Assembly: GCA_025201365.1 (NCBI GenBank)
Contig: JAIXMF010000102.1
Coordinates: 1 to 39,889, forward strand
Direction of reading: 5' to 3'
DNA length: 39,889 bases
Source: Syncephalis plumigaleata
Taxonomy: Eukaryota; Zoopagomycota; Zoopagomycetes; Zoopagales; Piptocephalidaceae
Shown: positions 21,665 through 30,213 of the stretch, piece by piece
Layout: each line of letters starts with the position of its first letter
Numbering within the stretch: the first letter of the stretch is position 1
Translations under genes and position numbers: made by a program
Notes under the pieces: generated by a model
Told to the model about the DNA's origin: nothing
Seen by the model: only the letters and a program-made list of their open reading frames with translations
Databases searched by the model: none

Positions 21665-23353
21665 ATGAAATTCCCACTTAGCATTGCTATTCTAGTGGCC
21701 ACACTTGCCCTATGGACTGTGGAGGCGACTCCTACTGGTTATAACGGTCAATCCAGCTCAGCTAGCGGCAGTTCCAGTAGCAGCAACTCCAGCAGTAGTT
21801 CCAGCAGTTACGCCGGTAGCAAATCCGGTAGTCACTCCAGCAGTAATTCAAAGAGCCACTCCAAGAGTAAATCAAAGAGTTACCACGGCAGCCACTCTGT
21901 TAGCAAATCTGGCCACCATTCGAAAAGTAGATCTCACAGCAAATCTCACAGCAAATTTCACAGTAAATCTGGCAGCTACTCCGTTAGTAAATCTGGCAGT
22001 AAATCGCACAGTAAAGCTGGTAGCAAGTCCAAAAAGAAACATGGTGGCTACACTGGTAGTGGCTCAGGCAGTGGCTCAGGCAGTGGCTCAGGTAGCGGTT
22101 CAGGTAGTGGCTCAGGTAGTGGCTCACGTGGCTACATTGGTAGCAACACTGACAGTACTTCTGGTAGCAACACTGGCAGCAATTCAAGCAGTAATACAGC
22201 CAGCAATTCAAGCAGTAACACAGCCAGTAACTCAAGCAGCAAATCAGGCAGCAAATCAGGCAGCAATTCTAGTAGCTACTCTGATAGTGCTTCTATCAGC
22301 AAAGCTGCCAGCAGCTCTGGTAGCATCTCAAACAGCGACTCAGGTGTTAAGTCAAGCAGCAGCCAAGCTAATAATTCCGGTAATAGCTCCAGTAGTAGCT
22401 CAGGTGTCAAGTCCAGCAGCATTATCGGAGCAGCTGCAATCAACGCAAGTGTCAACTCAAGCAGCAACACTGGTAGCAACACTGGTAGCAGCACTGCCAG
22501 TAACACAAGCAGCAACACTGTTAGCAGGGCTGACGACGACTATGACGACTATGACGACGAATTCGATACTGCTGATGAAGTCAGCTTCGGCAGCGATTCA
22601 AGCAGCAGTTCTGGTAGCTATTCTAGTAGCAGCTCTAGCAGTGATTCAAGTAGCAGCTCTGGCAGCACCAATAGTGGCGCCAAACAAGCAGCATATGCTA
22701 CCGCTCCTTTTGTTATTCCAACTATTGGCACTCCCAGTCCATTGGCTAATTCACAAGTTGCAAGCAATCAAGCTAATAATGCCGCATCATTTAATAACAA
22801 TCAAGGCTTGTCGCAATCATCATCGTCATCATCAGCGGAATCGTACAGCTCTAATTCCTCCAATGTTAATGGCAAGAAAATCTCATCAAGCTCATATGAG
22901 ACACAAGCTTCCGATTTGAAATCTTTCAGTAATGGCTCAGAAATCTTTCAGTCCGGCAGCGCAATAGCTGCCGCCATCAAGACAAAGTCGGACGGTGATA
23001 AATACACTAGTACCGGTGAATTCGGTTCGTCCACCGCTAATGTCAATAACTCGGGCGGTTCGATGGAGACCAAGAATGCCGCGTACGCTATCACTCCTGA
23101 TACTGTGAATCTCATAAATGATGGCGATAAAATCGACTTGCCCGCTGGAACTTTTCTTACCGCGGATCTTCTTATAAATAGCGCTAAACAGAACAGCATA
23201 CCTGATGAATTCGCGTCTTTATTCGGCGGTGGTATGAATAATAACTCCCAGAATAACGCTGCAAACAACGGATACCCTTCGGTCAAGACAGCCCAATCTG
23301 CTAATGATTCAGGCAGCGCCTATCGTGCAGAAGTCTCTGGTAATGCTTACTAG
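21665..23353 (+). CDS. Serine-rich, charge-blocked secreted protein
   Basis: Single-exon, 562 aa. Residues 1-22 form a signal peptide (hydrophobic core SIAILVATLALW, likely cut after VEA). The mature chain is low complexity in blocks: a Ser/Gly/Asn lead; a basic HSKS/KSGS-rich block (~45-125) full of His, Lys and Ser; six GSGS units; an NSSSNTAS-type block (to ~285); an acidic DDYDDYDDEFD patch (~290-300); polyserine; and a less repetitive C-terminal ~230 residues with Asn, Ala and Ser (TPDTVNLINDGDKIDLPAGT). No membrane helix, GPI signal or catalytic motif; no cysteine in the regions I read. A cell- or spore-wall, matrix or adhesive role is plausible but inferred. A TATA box lies upstream and AATAAA (23413-23418) downstream. 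It converges on the Leu-Pro protein gene. Confidence 0.85.
   Translation: MKFPLSIAILVATLALWTVEATPTGYNGQSSSASGSSSSSNSSSSSSSYAGSKSGSHSSSNSKSHSKSKSKSYHGSHSVSKSGHHSKSRSHSKSHSKFHSKSGSYSVSKSGSKSHSKAGSKSKKKHGGYTGSGSGSGSGSGSGSGSGSGSGSGSRGYIGSNTDSTSGSNTGSNSSSNTASNSSSNTASNSSSKSGSKSGSNSSSYSDSASISKAASSSGSISNSDSGVKSSSSQANNSGNSSSSSSGVKSSSIIGAAAINASVNSSSNTGSNTGSSTASNTSSNTVSRADDDYDDYDDEFDTADEVSFGSDSSSSSGSYSSSSSSSDSSSSSGSTNSGAKQAAYATAPFVIPTIGTPSPLANSQVASNQANNAASFNNNQGLSQSSSSSSAESYSSNSSNVNGKKISSSSYETQASDLKSFSNGSEIFQSGSAIAAAIKTKSDGDKYTSTGEFGSSTANVNNSGGSMETKNAAYAITPDTVNLINDGDKIDLPAGTFLTADLLINSAKQNSIPDEFASLFGGGMNNNSQNNAANNGYPSVKTAQSANDSGSAYRAEVSGNAY
22055..22126 (+). repeat. Six tandem 12-bp repeats encoding Gly-Ser units
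   Basis: Six head-to-tail copies of a GGYAGYGGYTCA unit within the serine-rich gene, differing only at third codon positions. They mark recent in-frame expansion. Confidence 0.95.
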
Positions 23354-23412
23354 TGCAATCCTAAATGAGCTCACCATATGCTGTATGCGTATTTTTTTAT
23401 TAAGGAATACTA

Positions 23413-23418
23413 AATAAA
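23413..23418 (+). terminator. Polyadenylation signal of the serine-rich gene
   Basis: AATAAA 60 nt after the stop codon, in the 284-bp convergent gap. Confidence 0.5.
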
Positions 23419-23637
23419 TATATGATAGTATATGAGTTAACTCTCTATAGTATTATAATTTGTTCAAAGCATATCATTAATGTTTATTTCTGTGTTTACA
23501 AGCTCAAATGTAATTTAATTCATGGTCATTAGAGCAATTAATTGATTGATTAATATATATTATTATTTTATTAACAAAGCCAATAGATGATAAACTGTAC
23601 ATAGCATGAGGTCGTTAAATTACAAAAAGAAATAAAG

Positions 23638-24360
23638 TCAAGCTACTAACGCGGCTTCAGCAAGCCAGTTTGGTTGCATTGCTGCAGCGCGTTCAATATC
23701 CGCCGTCCATCCGTCGTATAATAGTGCAAAATCGTCGTCGTCGTTCATCCAATCGTTTATTAATGCCTCGCTATCCGCGGCATTATCCGCGTTATTTCTC
23801 GCGCTTTCAAGCATCGTTAATAGATCGGGGAAGCGCACAAAACTCGCTAGATTCGATAGTCCCGTCAAACGAGGTAGTGCTGGCAATGTTGGCAAGTCTG
23901 GCAAATGCGACAAGCTACGCAACATTGGAAGGTGTCGCAGATCCTGTAGTGCTGGAAGTTCGGGCAGCATTGAGAACTCAGGAAATGCCGGCAGACACGG
24001 CAGTTCAGGCAATCGAGATAGACCGGCAAGATCGGCCAGTCCCTCGAGTGCCTCCCTCGCTTCCGATCGCATGCCTTCTACCAGTTCGACGTGCCATCGA
24101 CTCTGTCTAGCGTGTTGACGCCATTCAGAATACACGGTACGACATCGACGTAGGCTGGCAGCGTTTTCCGCCACCACAACTGCAAGTGTAACACATGCCG
24201 CACCGGCAATAATCCACGGTGCAGCAGTGAGGGGATCCGCGAGCGCGTTCGGCACCGATATAGTTTTAAGTTGCTCTGCAATAAACTCGGATACAATACC
24301 GTCCACCTCTCCACCACTGCCACTGCCACTGCCAGTAGAGGGAAGTAGATAAGTAGCCAT
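23638..24360 (-). CDS. Leu-Pro-repeat membrane protein, unknown
   Basis: Single-exon, 240 aa from the ATG at 24360. The frame stays open to 24561, but that upstream part is AT-rich and looks non-coding, so the inner ATG (MATYLLPSTG) is preferred. A GSGSGSGG linker (~9-16) precedes one hydrophobic segment (WIIAGAACVTLAVVVA, ~50-65) and a basic SLRRCR flank, suggesting a single-pass membrane protein. Residues ~105-190 hold about a dozen imperfect LPx triplets (LPELP, LPALP, LPDLPTLPALP), with Leu/Pro spaced by three. The C terminus is acidic (NDDDDFALL). No family recognised. G+C and codon use support coding over the opposite-strand frame. It converges on the serine-rich gene. Confidence 0.6.
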   Translation of the reverse strand: MATYLLPSTGSGSGSGGEVDGIVSEFIAEQLKTISVPNALADPLTAAPWIIAGAACVTLAVVVAENAASLRRCRTVYSEWRQHARQSRWHVELVEGMRSEAREALEGLADLAGLSRLPELPCLPAFPEFSMLPELPALQDLRHLPMLRSLSHLPDLPTLPALPRLTGLSNLASFVRFPDLLTMLESARNNADNAADSEALINDWMNDDDDFALLYDGWTADIERAAAMQPNWLAEAALVA

Positions 24361-26218
24361 AGGGAAATATGAGATTGGCAGTACTAATTGACGTGATTCG
24401 ATAATAGAAATTGTATTAAAAATAGGAATGTGATCGTAGAACAAGGAGAAAAGAGAGAGAGAATAAGCGAGTGAGCGTTTACTTGCTGAAACCTCAAATT
24501 TGGTGATCTCGTCGTTCCAAGATTTAATATGCCATTTCTTAATTAGGTAGTGTGTTAACATTCATGTGATCATAAAGTCATTATGCTTCGATAAGCATAA
24601 CACTATGCCTAGTAAGTGTTGTTATCAGTTTCAACAGGAAGCATAGATAACAGTCATAAGTAATGCATACTTGTTGTTTATGTTTATGTTTATTTCGTTG
24701 TTGTTGTTGCTATTGTATTACTCCTTAATTATATCATAATTACATTGAGGCTTCAATCTAGGTATCTAATGTGATTAGCAAAATTGTTGAAACCAAGTTC
24801 TACCTCATGCATTCCATTGCCAAGCTTAATCAAATGATATATTGCAAAATACAGGCTTTTTCCAACCAATTTGCGCAGTTACCCATTTGTCTTTACGAAT
24901 AAATAATAGTTTTACTAATGCTTCCATTAGTAATTTCTTTTTAACTGTTTGTTAACACTTTATTAACTGTCATTAATGATCTACTAATCCATTCCAAGTA
25001 TCCATTTCATTGTTATTTCCCTTTCCCTTTCCCTTTACTTCGTTATCTACATTATTTCCTCCTCCTTTACTTCATTACCAATTCTAATATATTTCCATTC
25101 CTCATTATCGACTGATGTATAAATCCTTAATTTACTTTATTAGTCAATAAAAGCATTATTTCTTTCTCTCTCTTTACCGATGCTGCCTTCTTCGTACTAA
25201 CGTCTTTTCTCTTGTCATTCAGTAACACACTTCTTTGTGTCAACTACATTTCACTTGTCAGTAAACAATACGCGTCCACTTCTTCTTAACTATATGCTAG
25301 TTATTCCTTTTCCCTTTATTTACCTATTTACTTTCTCAGTAATACGCGTCTTCTTCGTGTCATTCGCATTCCACTTACTTCCTCTTTCACTTTAGCATAC
25401 ACATTCCCAATAACAGCTATTCTGCCATACTATCTCTATGACGTTTATTTATCTCTTTGTTTTCCTCTTGCTCTAACCTATCTATATGCTCACTTGTCGT
25501 TATTATTACTATACCAATAAGCATTGTTTATTGTTCGTTCTAGTTCTTTGTTTTCTATCACTGCTCTGCTTATTTATCAATGTTTAAGCGTTCATTGTTC
25601 TCGTTGTAATATGTACCTTTTACTTTTACCACTCTTTTCCGTCATCTGTTTGTATGCCACCCTTACGTCATGCTTTTATCTGTATTTTTATTTGTTTACT
25701 GCCATCTACATACTCTATTGACCACATACAAGCATACACTGCTTCTTCAAATAAACTGACATACATGTTCATGCACCCTTCCTTGCTCATTCCTTGCTCC
25801 TTCGTGTCAACTCAGTCATTCTACTAGCTACTACCTGTTTGTTACATTGTTTATCGTGTATTCTATTTGTTCACTCGTTGCTCTCGATGCACTCAATTGT
25901 AAGCATTATCACCATAACTTATCTACCATGCTAATTAATAGCTACTTGTAAGTACATGACATGGCAATATCCAACTATACTAGTACACTTGTATCATCTA
26001 CTTTATAGAATTGATGATGATAGTTATTGCTATCAATATAGGATCCATTACTAATACTGAATTGGTATTATTATTATCATGCTGTATCAATTGGCATTTC
26101 TATGGTGATAATGATGTTAACAATTGTGTAAATCTATTTATTAATAAACTGCACAAATGAAAGGATAAATGCGCTAATTGATTGGAAAAACATTGTATTA
26201 ACTAATGAAAATGCCATA
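24361..26218. other. Gene-free region containing a TA-flanked element
   Basis: 1.86 kb between two leftward genes. The middle 1344 bp (24852-26195) is an inverted-repeat element; the rest (24361-24849) should hold the Leu-Pro gene promoter. Only 23 bp separate the element from the sugar transporter's stop codon. No credible gene. Confidence 0.7.
24852..26195. mobile_element. 1344-bp TA-flanked inverted-repeat element, non-coding
   Basis: Ends carry imperfect inverted repeats: left CAGGCTTTTTCCAACCAATT, right the complement of CAATGTTTTTCCAATCAATT, each followed by a GCGCA-like segment. TA flanks both sides (24850-24851 and 26196-26197). The left ~60 bp matches the right end of the 5257-5496 element, and the right ~90 bp matches that element's left end, so the two are in opposite orientation. 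The interior holds no open frame above 65 codons, hence non-autonomous or decayed. Much of the plus strand between about 25000 and 25900 is T/C-rich and strikingly poor in G. A loosely repeated AGTAA-YACGCGTC...TTCGTGTCA motif recurs near 25222, 25256 and 25338. Confidence 0.8.
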
Positions 26219-27616
26219 TTATGCCTTGGATATGCTGATTCGTTGACGAACAGCTAGCTGTGTAATCTCTTCGAGTGATTTGTTCTTGGTTTCATGGAGA
26301 ATAAAGTAGTAAGCGAAACTGGCGAGCAAACATATGACGGCGTATATTACAAAAATACGCCAACCAATAGTGGCCATCATATACGGCGTCAACTGCGCAA
26401 TAAAGAAATTCACCATTAGATTGGCCGATACACCGAGTGACATCATGGTGGCGCGTACATTTTGCGGGAAGATCTCGGACAGGTACAGCCAGGTAACGGG
26501 ACCCCATGTAATACTGTAGATGCCATTGAAGCTGTACAACGTTGTTAATACACCGTATTTCCTTCCTTCTCGAGAAATACTGGAATCGTCCAGAGCTAAT
26601 AGTGTAGCTAGTGCAACAAGTATCGAACAAATTAGCGTACCACCATATACGAAGGATGACTTGCGACCTAGTTTATCAATGGTAAAGACACCCAACAGAG
26701 TGAAAACCATAGCTGAGACACTATTGCCGATATTCAGTAAAAGTTGTTCTTGACTATCGGTGACACCGGCACTCTTTAGAATATCGGGTCCATAGTAACT
26801 GATTGTCGCGCTACCGCAAAAGTTTTGCAATCCTGTAATGGCGAGACTGAGCAACACTACGCGTCGTATACTTTTATCTGTGATCAACTTCCATTTCGAT
26901 GGTCCGCCGGCATCTTTCTTTGGACAGCTTGACGTAAGCTTATCGACTTCCATGGCCACGATCCCGTCATTTTCATTCAGATGTAAAAGTCGGGCCAGGT
27001 GTTTACGTGCCTCGATCTCGCGACCCTGAGATACAAGCCATCGCGGTGACATGGGCGAGAATATCATGCCGACGACGACCAGTACAGCCGGGATAACCTG
27101 CATGGACAAAGAGGTACGGAAACTTGCCGTGCCATCAATATGACTTACTCCGTAGCCAGCGACACCGGCCACCACCATTCCAACGGTGACGCACAAATGT
27201 CTTAGGAATCCGAAAGCACCGCGTTTATCCTTGGGCGCAATCTCCGAATTGTAAAGGGGCGCAGCAGAGAAGGAAAGACCTTTTCCTATGCCGCCCAGGA
27301 TACGAGCAACGTATAGCATGGGCAGGCCGTTAGAGGCTGTTTGCATGCTAGCACCTAGTGCAAATATGAGTGACGAGGCAATAATCATTGTACGCCGTCC
27401 ATATCTGTCTATGAAGTATCCGCCGAAAAACGAGCTTATAAAGGCGCCCAACACGTAGCTCGAGGTGATGAAACCCTTCTGGAAGCTGTTCGTCCACTGG
27501 AAATACTCTTGGGTAGCCGGTATTGCCAAGACAGCGCTAATGGTAGAAATATCGTAGCCACTGTAGAAACCACACAACGATGAAGAGATGGCTGCTATCC
27601 ACAAAGTACGCGTCAT
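26219..27616 (-). CDS. MFS sugar transporter
   Basis: Likely proton-coupled or facilitative hexose (or polyol) uptake at the plasma membrane. Single-exon, 465 aa, with about 12 hydrophobic helices. Sugar-porter signatures in order: GFYSGYD in helix 1, DRYGRR after helix 2, RILGGIGKG in helix 4, the SPRWLVSQGR loop motif after helix 6, DKLGRK after helix 8, WLYLSEIFPQNVR, and the C-terminal HETKNKSLEEI (a PETKG-type variant). The helix-7 QQxxG-type site is changed to GLQNFCGSATISYYG. The N terminus is short but complete. Substrate cannot be assigned. It is intronless, like its two upstream neighbours and unlike almost every other gene here. Confidence 0.93.
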   Translation of the reverse strand: MTRTLWIAAISSSLCGFYSGYDISTISAVLAIPATQEYFQWTNSFQKGFITSSYVLGAFISSFFGGYFIDRYGRRTMIIASSLIFALGASMQTASNGLPMLYVARILGGIGKGLSFSAAPLYNSEIAPKDKRGAFGFLRHLCVTVGMVVAGVAGYGVSHIDGTASFRTSLSMQVIPAVLVVVGMIFSPMSPRWLVSQGREIEARKHLARLLHLNENDGIVAMEVDKLTSSCPKKDAGGPSKWKLITDKSIRRVVLLSLAITGLQNFCGSATISYYGPDILKSAGVTDSQEQLLLNIGNSVSAMVFTLLGVFTIDKLGRKSSFVYGGTLICSILVALATLLALDDSSISREGRKYGVLTTLYSFNGIYSITWGPVTWLYLSEIFPQNVRATMMSLGVSANLMVNFFIAQLTPYMMATIGWRIFVIYAVICLLASFAYYFILHETKNKSLEEITQLAVRQRISISKA

Positions 27617-28678
27617 TTTCCGTTGTTGTTGTTGTTGTTGTTTTTCCTAAGTAGTAACCAGTACTATGCTAAATTATACTATTGATATATTATGCCGAAT
27701 AGTGAATGAATTTACTATTTTAAATAATGCGTACTAAATGCCAATGCAGAGTGAATAATAATGGACTCATGCTTACACAAACACATAAAGACATTGTTCT
27801 TTTAAATATCAAAGAAAAGAAGCTGTAGAATCTCGCGTTCTGTTCGTCCTCTCAAATAAAGGGCTATGCATTCCAAACAATGTTACTGCCTTTCCATTCC
27901 TGGCAAGCGTCAGTTATCTATATCCTACCTTGTGACATGTATGGAACTAGGATATTGTCATGAAATCTCATTGCTCATGTATCACAATGATAAAGCGCTA
28001 TCTGGTGCAATGTCATGAAACTTTGTCATCCGTTTATCTCGATGTCAAGGCATTATATATTTATATTTATATTTATAGATAGATAGAAGCGGGGAGGAAT
28101 ACTCGCTGTTACTTTGAAACCAGTTGCATCCTCATTTGCTCTGCAGCAACATCTCTTCCCTATACCTTTGAAGGCACCTACTTGCTGAAACGAACATAAT
28201 ACGCATCTACAAACAAGTACCATTGCATTTACACAATGATTAATCATTGCTGCTTCTCTCGTGCTAACTCCCTCTCCCCTAATTGATCAGCGCGCGCGTG
28301 CCTACTTTGTTTTTTGCTAAATCTATTTCTAGTTGAATCAGTTCAGGGATCACTAAGTCAATGATAACGAATTGAAACTATGCTACAATGGAAATCTTTA
28401 TGGAAGAAATAGTAGATTGAACAAACAAACAAACAAACAAACATAATAGTGTAATAGTAGTAAGTCATTGCTGCCTTGAACAATATTCTAACATGTTACA
28501 ATGTCAAAGCGATGCCTGAATGTTTAGTAATTAAAATAACAAGAATAAGCATGATAATAGATTTATGTACATTGCTATACGTGCTTATATTAATCATGTT
28601 AATAATGCGAAAATGCTACACTGCACTATGTCTACGGTATTTATTGCTAGCAAAGGTAAGATGACATGACATCGATGA
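27617..28678. other. Intergenic region (sugar transporter promoter / Atp23 3' flank)
   Basis: 1.06 kb. A GTT/CAA run lies just upstream of the transporter start (27622-27642) and an AAAC run at 28420-28442. Short open frames near 28053 and 28476 have no coding signal. Confidence 0.65.
28420..28442 (+). repeat. AAAC tetranucleotide microsatellite
   Basis: Five to six AAAC units in intergenic DNA. Confidence 0.9.
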
Positions 28679-29610
28679 CTAGTATATCTCGTCAAATGGT
28701 TGCGTATCATTGAAGCAACTATCGAACACCTCATGTACTGCACGTTCAGCCACACCAGGAGCAGAACATGGTGGATTCTGGCTTACCGAGAGGATAGCTC
28801 GACGCTTTACACAAGCCTAGATGTTTCAGTTAGCGTATTGCAATCCAGCATATCATTTAGCATCACTGGCACATTACCTGTAACTGCTTAGCGAACTTGA
28901 AATTGCCCCGCGACATTTCACGCAACCAGCCACAATCGCCGCTAAGTGTAGCGGCACGCACCTCGGAACACGCATGATGTAAGCAATTACTCCAATCCAC
29001 ATTGAATTTACTGAATCACACAAGTATAAAGTAAGTTTGCATTAGATATACAAATATATATAGGGAGAGTAGTATTCGCTTACCAATGATCATAAGCGTG
29101 CACCATTTCATGGACTATCGTCTCCTCCATATGCGCGATATTATAGAATCGATTCTGACATAATAGAATACCATATTCCGGACTGAATCCACCACTACGT
29201 GTACCATCGCATGGCATACACTTTAACTCCTCGGGCCTCATAGGGCAGCCGACTTTTTCCAACTCCTTACTCATGAAATTAACGACTGGACCTATACAAT
29301 TATCATTATTATTCATTCATTCCTGCTACTACTGCTACTACTACTACTACTACTACTACTTACTATTCCTCGCCAGTTGGTCGCGCCATTTTTCACAACG
29401 TCGACAATCCTCCTCCTCTTTAGCTATGGCCATATCAGTCTTTGCACTATCACTCCCTTCGTATCCACTCATAATAGTGAACCGCTTGTACCAATGCTCG
29501 AATAAACGCGTGCTCTGATCAGTTGCTGCTGCCGATAAGCGTGATTCCCTTATAGATTCATTGCGTCGTGGCAATTCAGCACTAGTTCCACTTGTAGTAT
29601 TTAGTTGCAT
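28679..29610 (-). CDS. ATP23: Mitochondrial inner membrane metalloprotease Atp23
   Basis: Zinc protease of the mitochondrial intermembrane space; in yeast it matures Atp6 and aids F0 assembly. Exons in coding order: 29364-29610, 29084-29291, 28878-29010 and 28679-28816, giving 241 aa. The active site HEMVHAYDH (His143, Glu144, His147) is the HExxH motif. It is preceded by a Cys-rich segment (CPMRPEELKCMPCDGTRSGG) and followed by KFNVDWSNCLHHACSEVRAA and LSGDC, all typical of Atp23. The N-terminal ~70 residues are polar, with a twin-Cys CRRCEKW just before the core, consistent with oxidative import rather than a cleaved presequence. ATG 29610 is the first in frame. It is head-to-head with the importin gene. 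Confidence 0.93.
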
Positions 29611-30213
29611 AGTGTATATTATTACTGCTGTTATTATGTTGTCAGGAGAAGGGGAGAACACCACTACCGCGTACTTTTATCGTTAATAAGAGTTATGTAG
29701 TTGTTGTATATCAAGTATTGCCACAATGTTATTACAAAAAAAAGGGTTTGCAGTGGTGTTTTTTACAGCTATTTCCTCAACATCTGCCAATCTTTATTGG
29801 TTAGAAAAACACTGTATGTGCATGCGTGTTTGTGTGCGTGCAATGACAATTGATCATGTCATTGGCATTTGTGTGTACTCACAACTCTCACACCTATCCG
29901 CATTTTCGTATCTTTCCTTCATCTTTTTATTCAACAGATCCGTTGGCGATCCTAAGCATACATCCAGTGCTACCTGACTACTCTCTCTGTCTCTGTGTCC
30001 CTGTTCTTATTGCACTAGTCAGAATCGTAGTTGCTGTCGACGATACTTGCACGCCTTTCCTCTGCATTCACACTTGGATTCACTAGTGGTTTGGCGAGTG
30101 TCGCGTCATTGTTGCTCGCTGTCAAAAAAAAGTGTGTATTTATATCGTATTCACTGTACAGGAGCATATCGGTAGAGAGGGAAAAGGCCACTAGTTGTAA
30201 TCAAGTAGAGAAG
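29611..30213. promoter_or_regulatory. Bidirectional promoter region (Atp23 / importin)
   Basis: 603 bp between divergent start codons. A TA-adjacent sequence at about 29790-29814 resembles the terminal repeats of the element family found elsewhere in this window (see findings). No TATA box seen. A TGTG-rich patch lies at 29817-29840. Confidence 0.5.

Noticed and set aside
24361-24561. Upstream 67-codon extension of the Leu-Pro protein
   Set aside because: AT-rich with no low-complexity or membrane feature matching the rest; the inner ATG at 24360 fits composition better.
25524-25721. 65-codon open frame inside the large element as a transposase relic
   Set aside because: The translation is Leu/Tyr/Cys-rich noise without any DDE or helix-turn-helix character.
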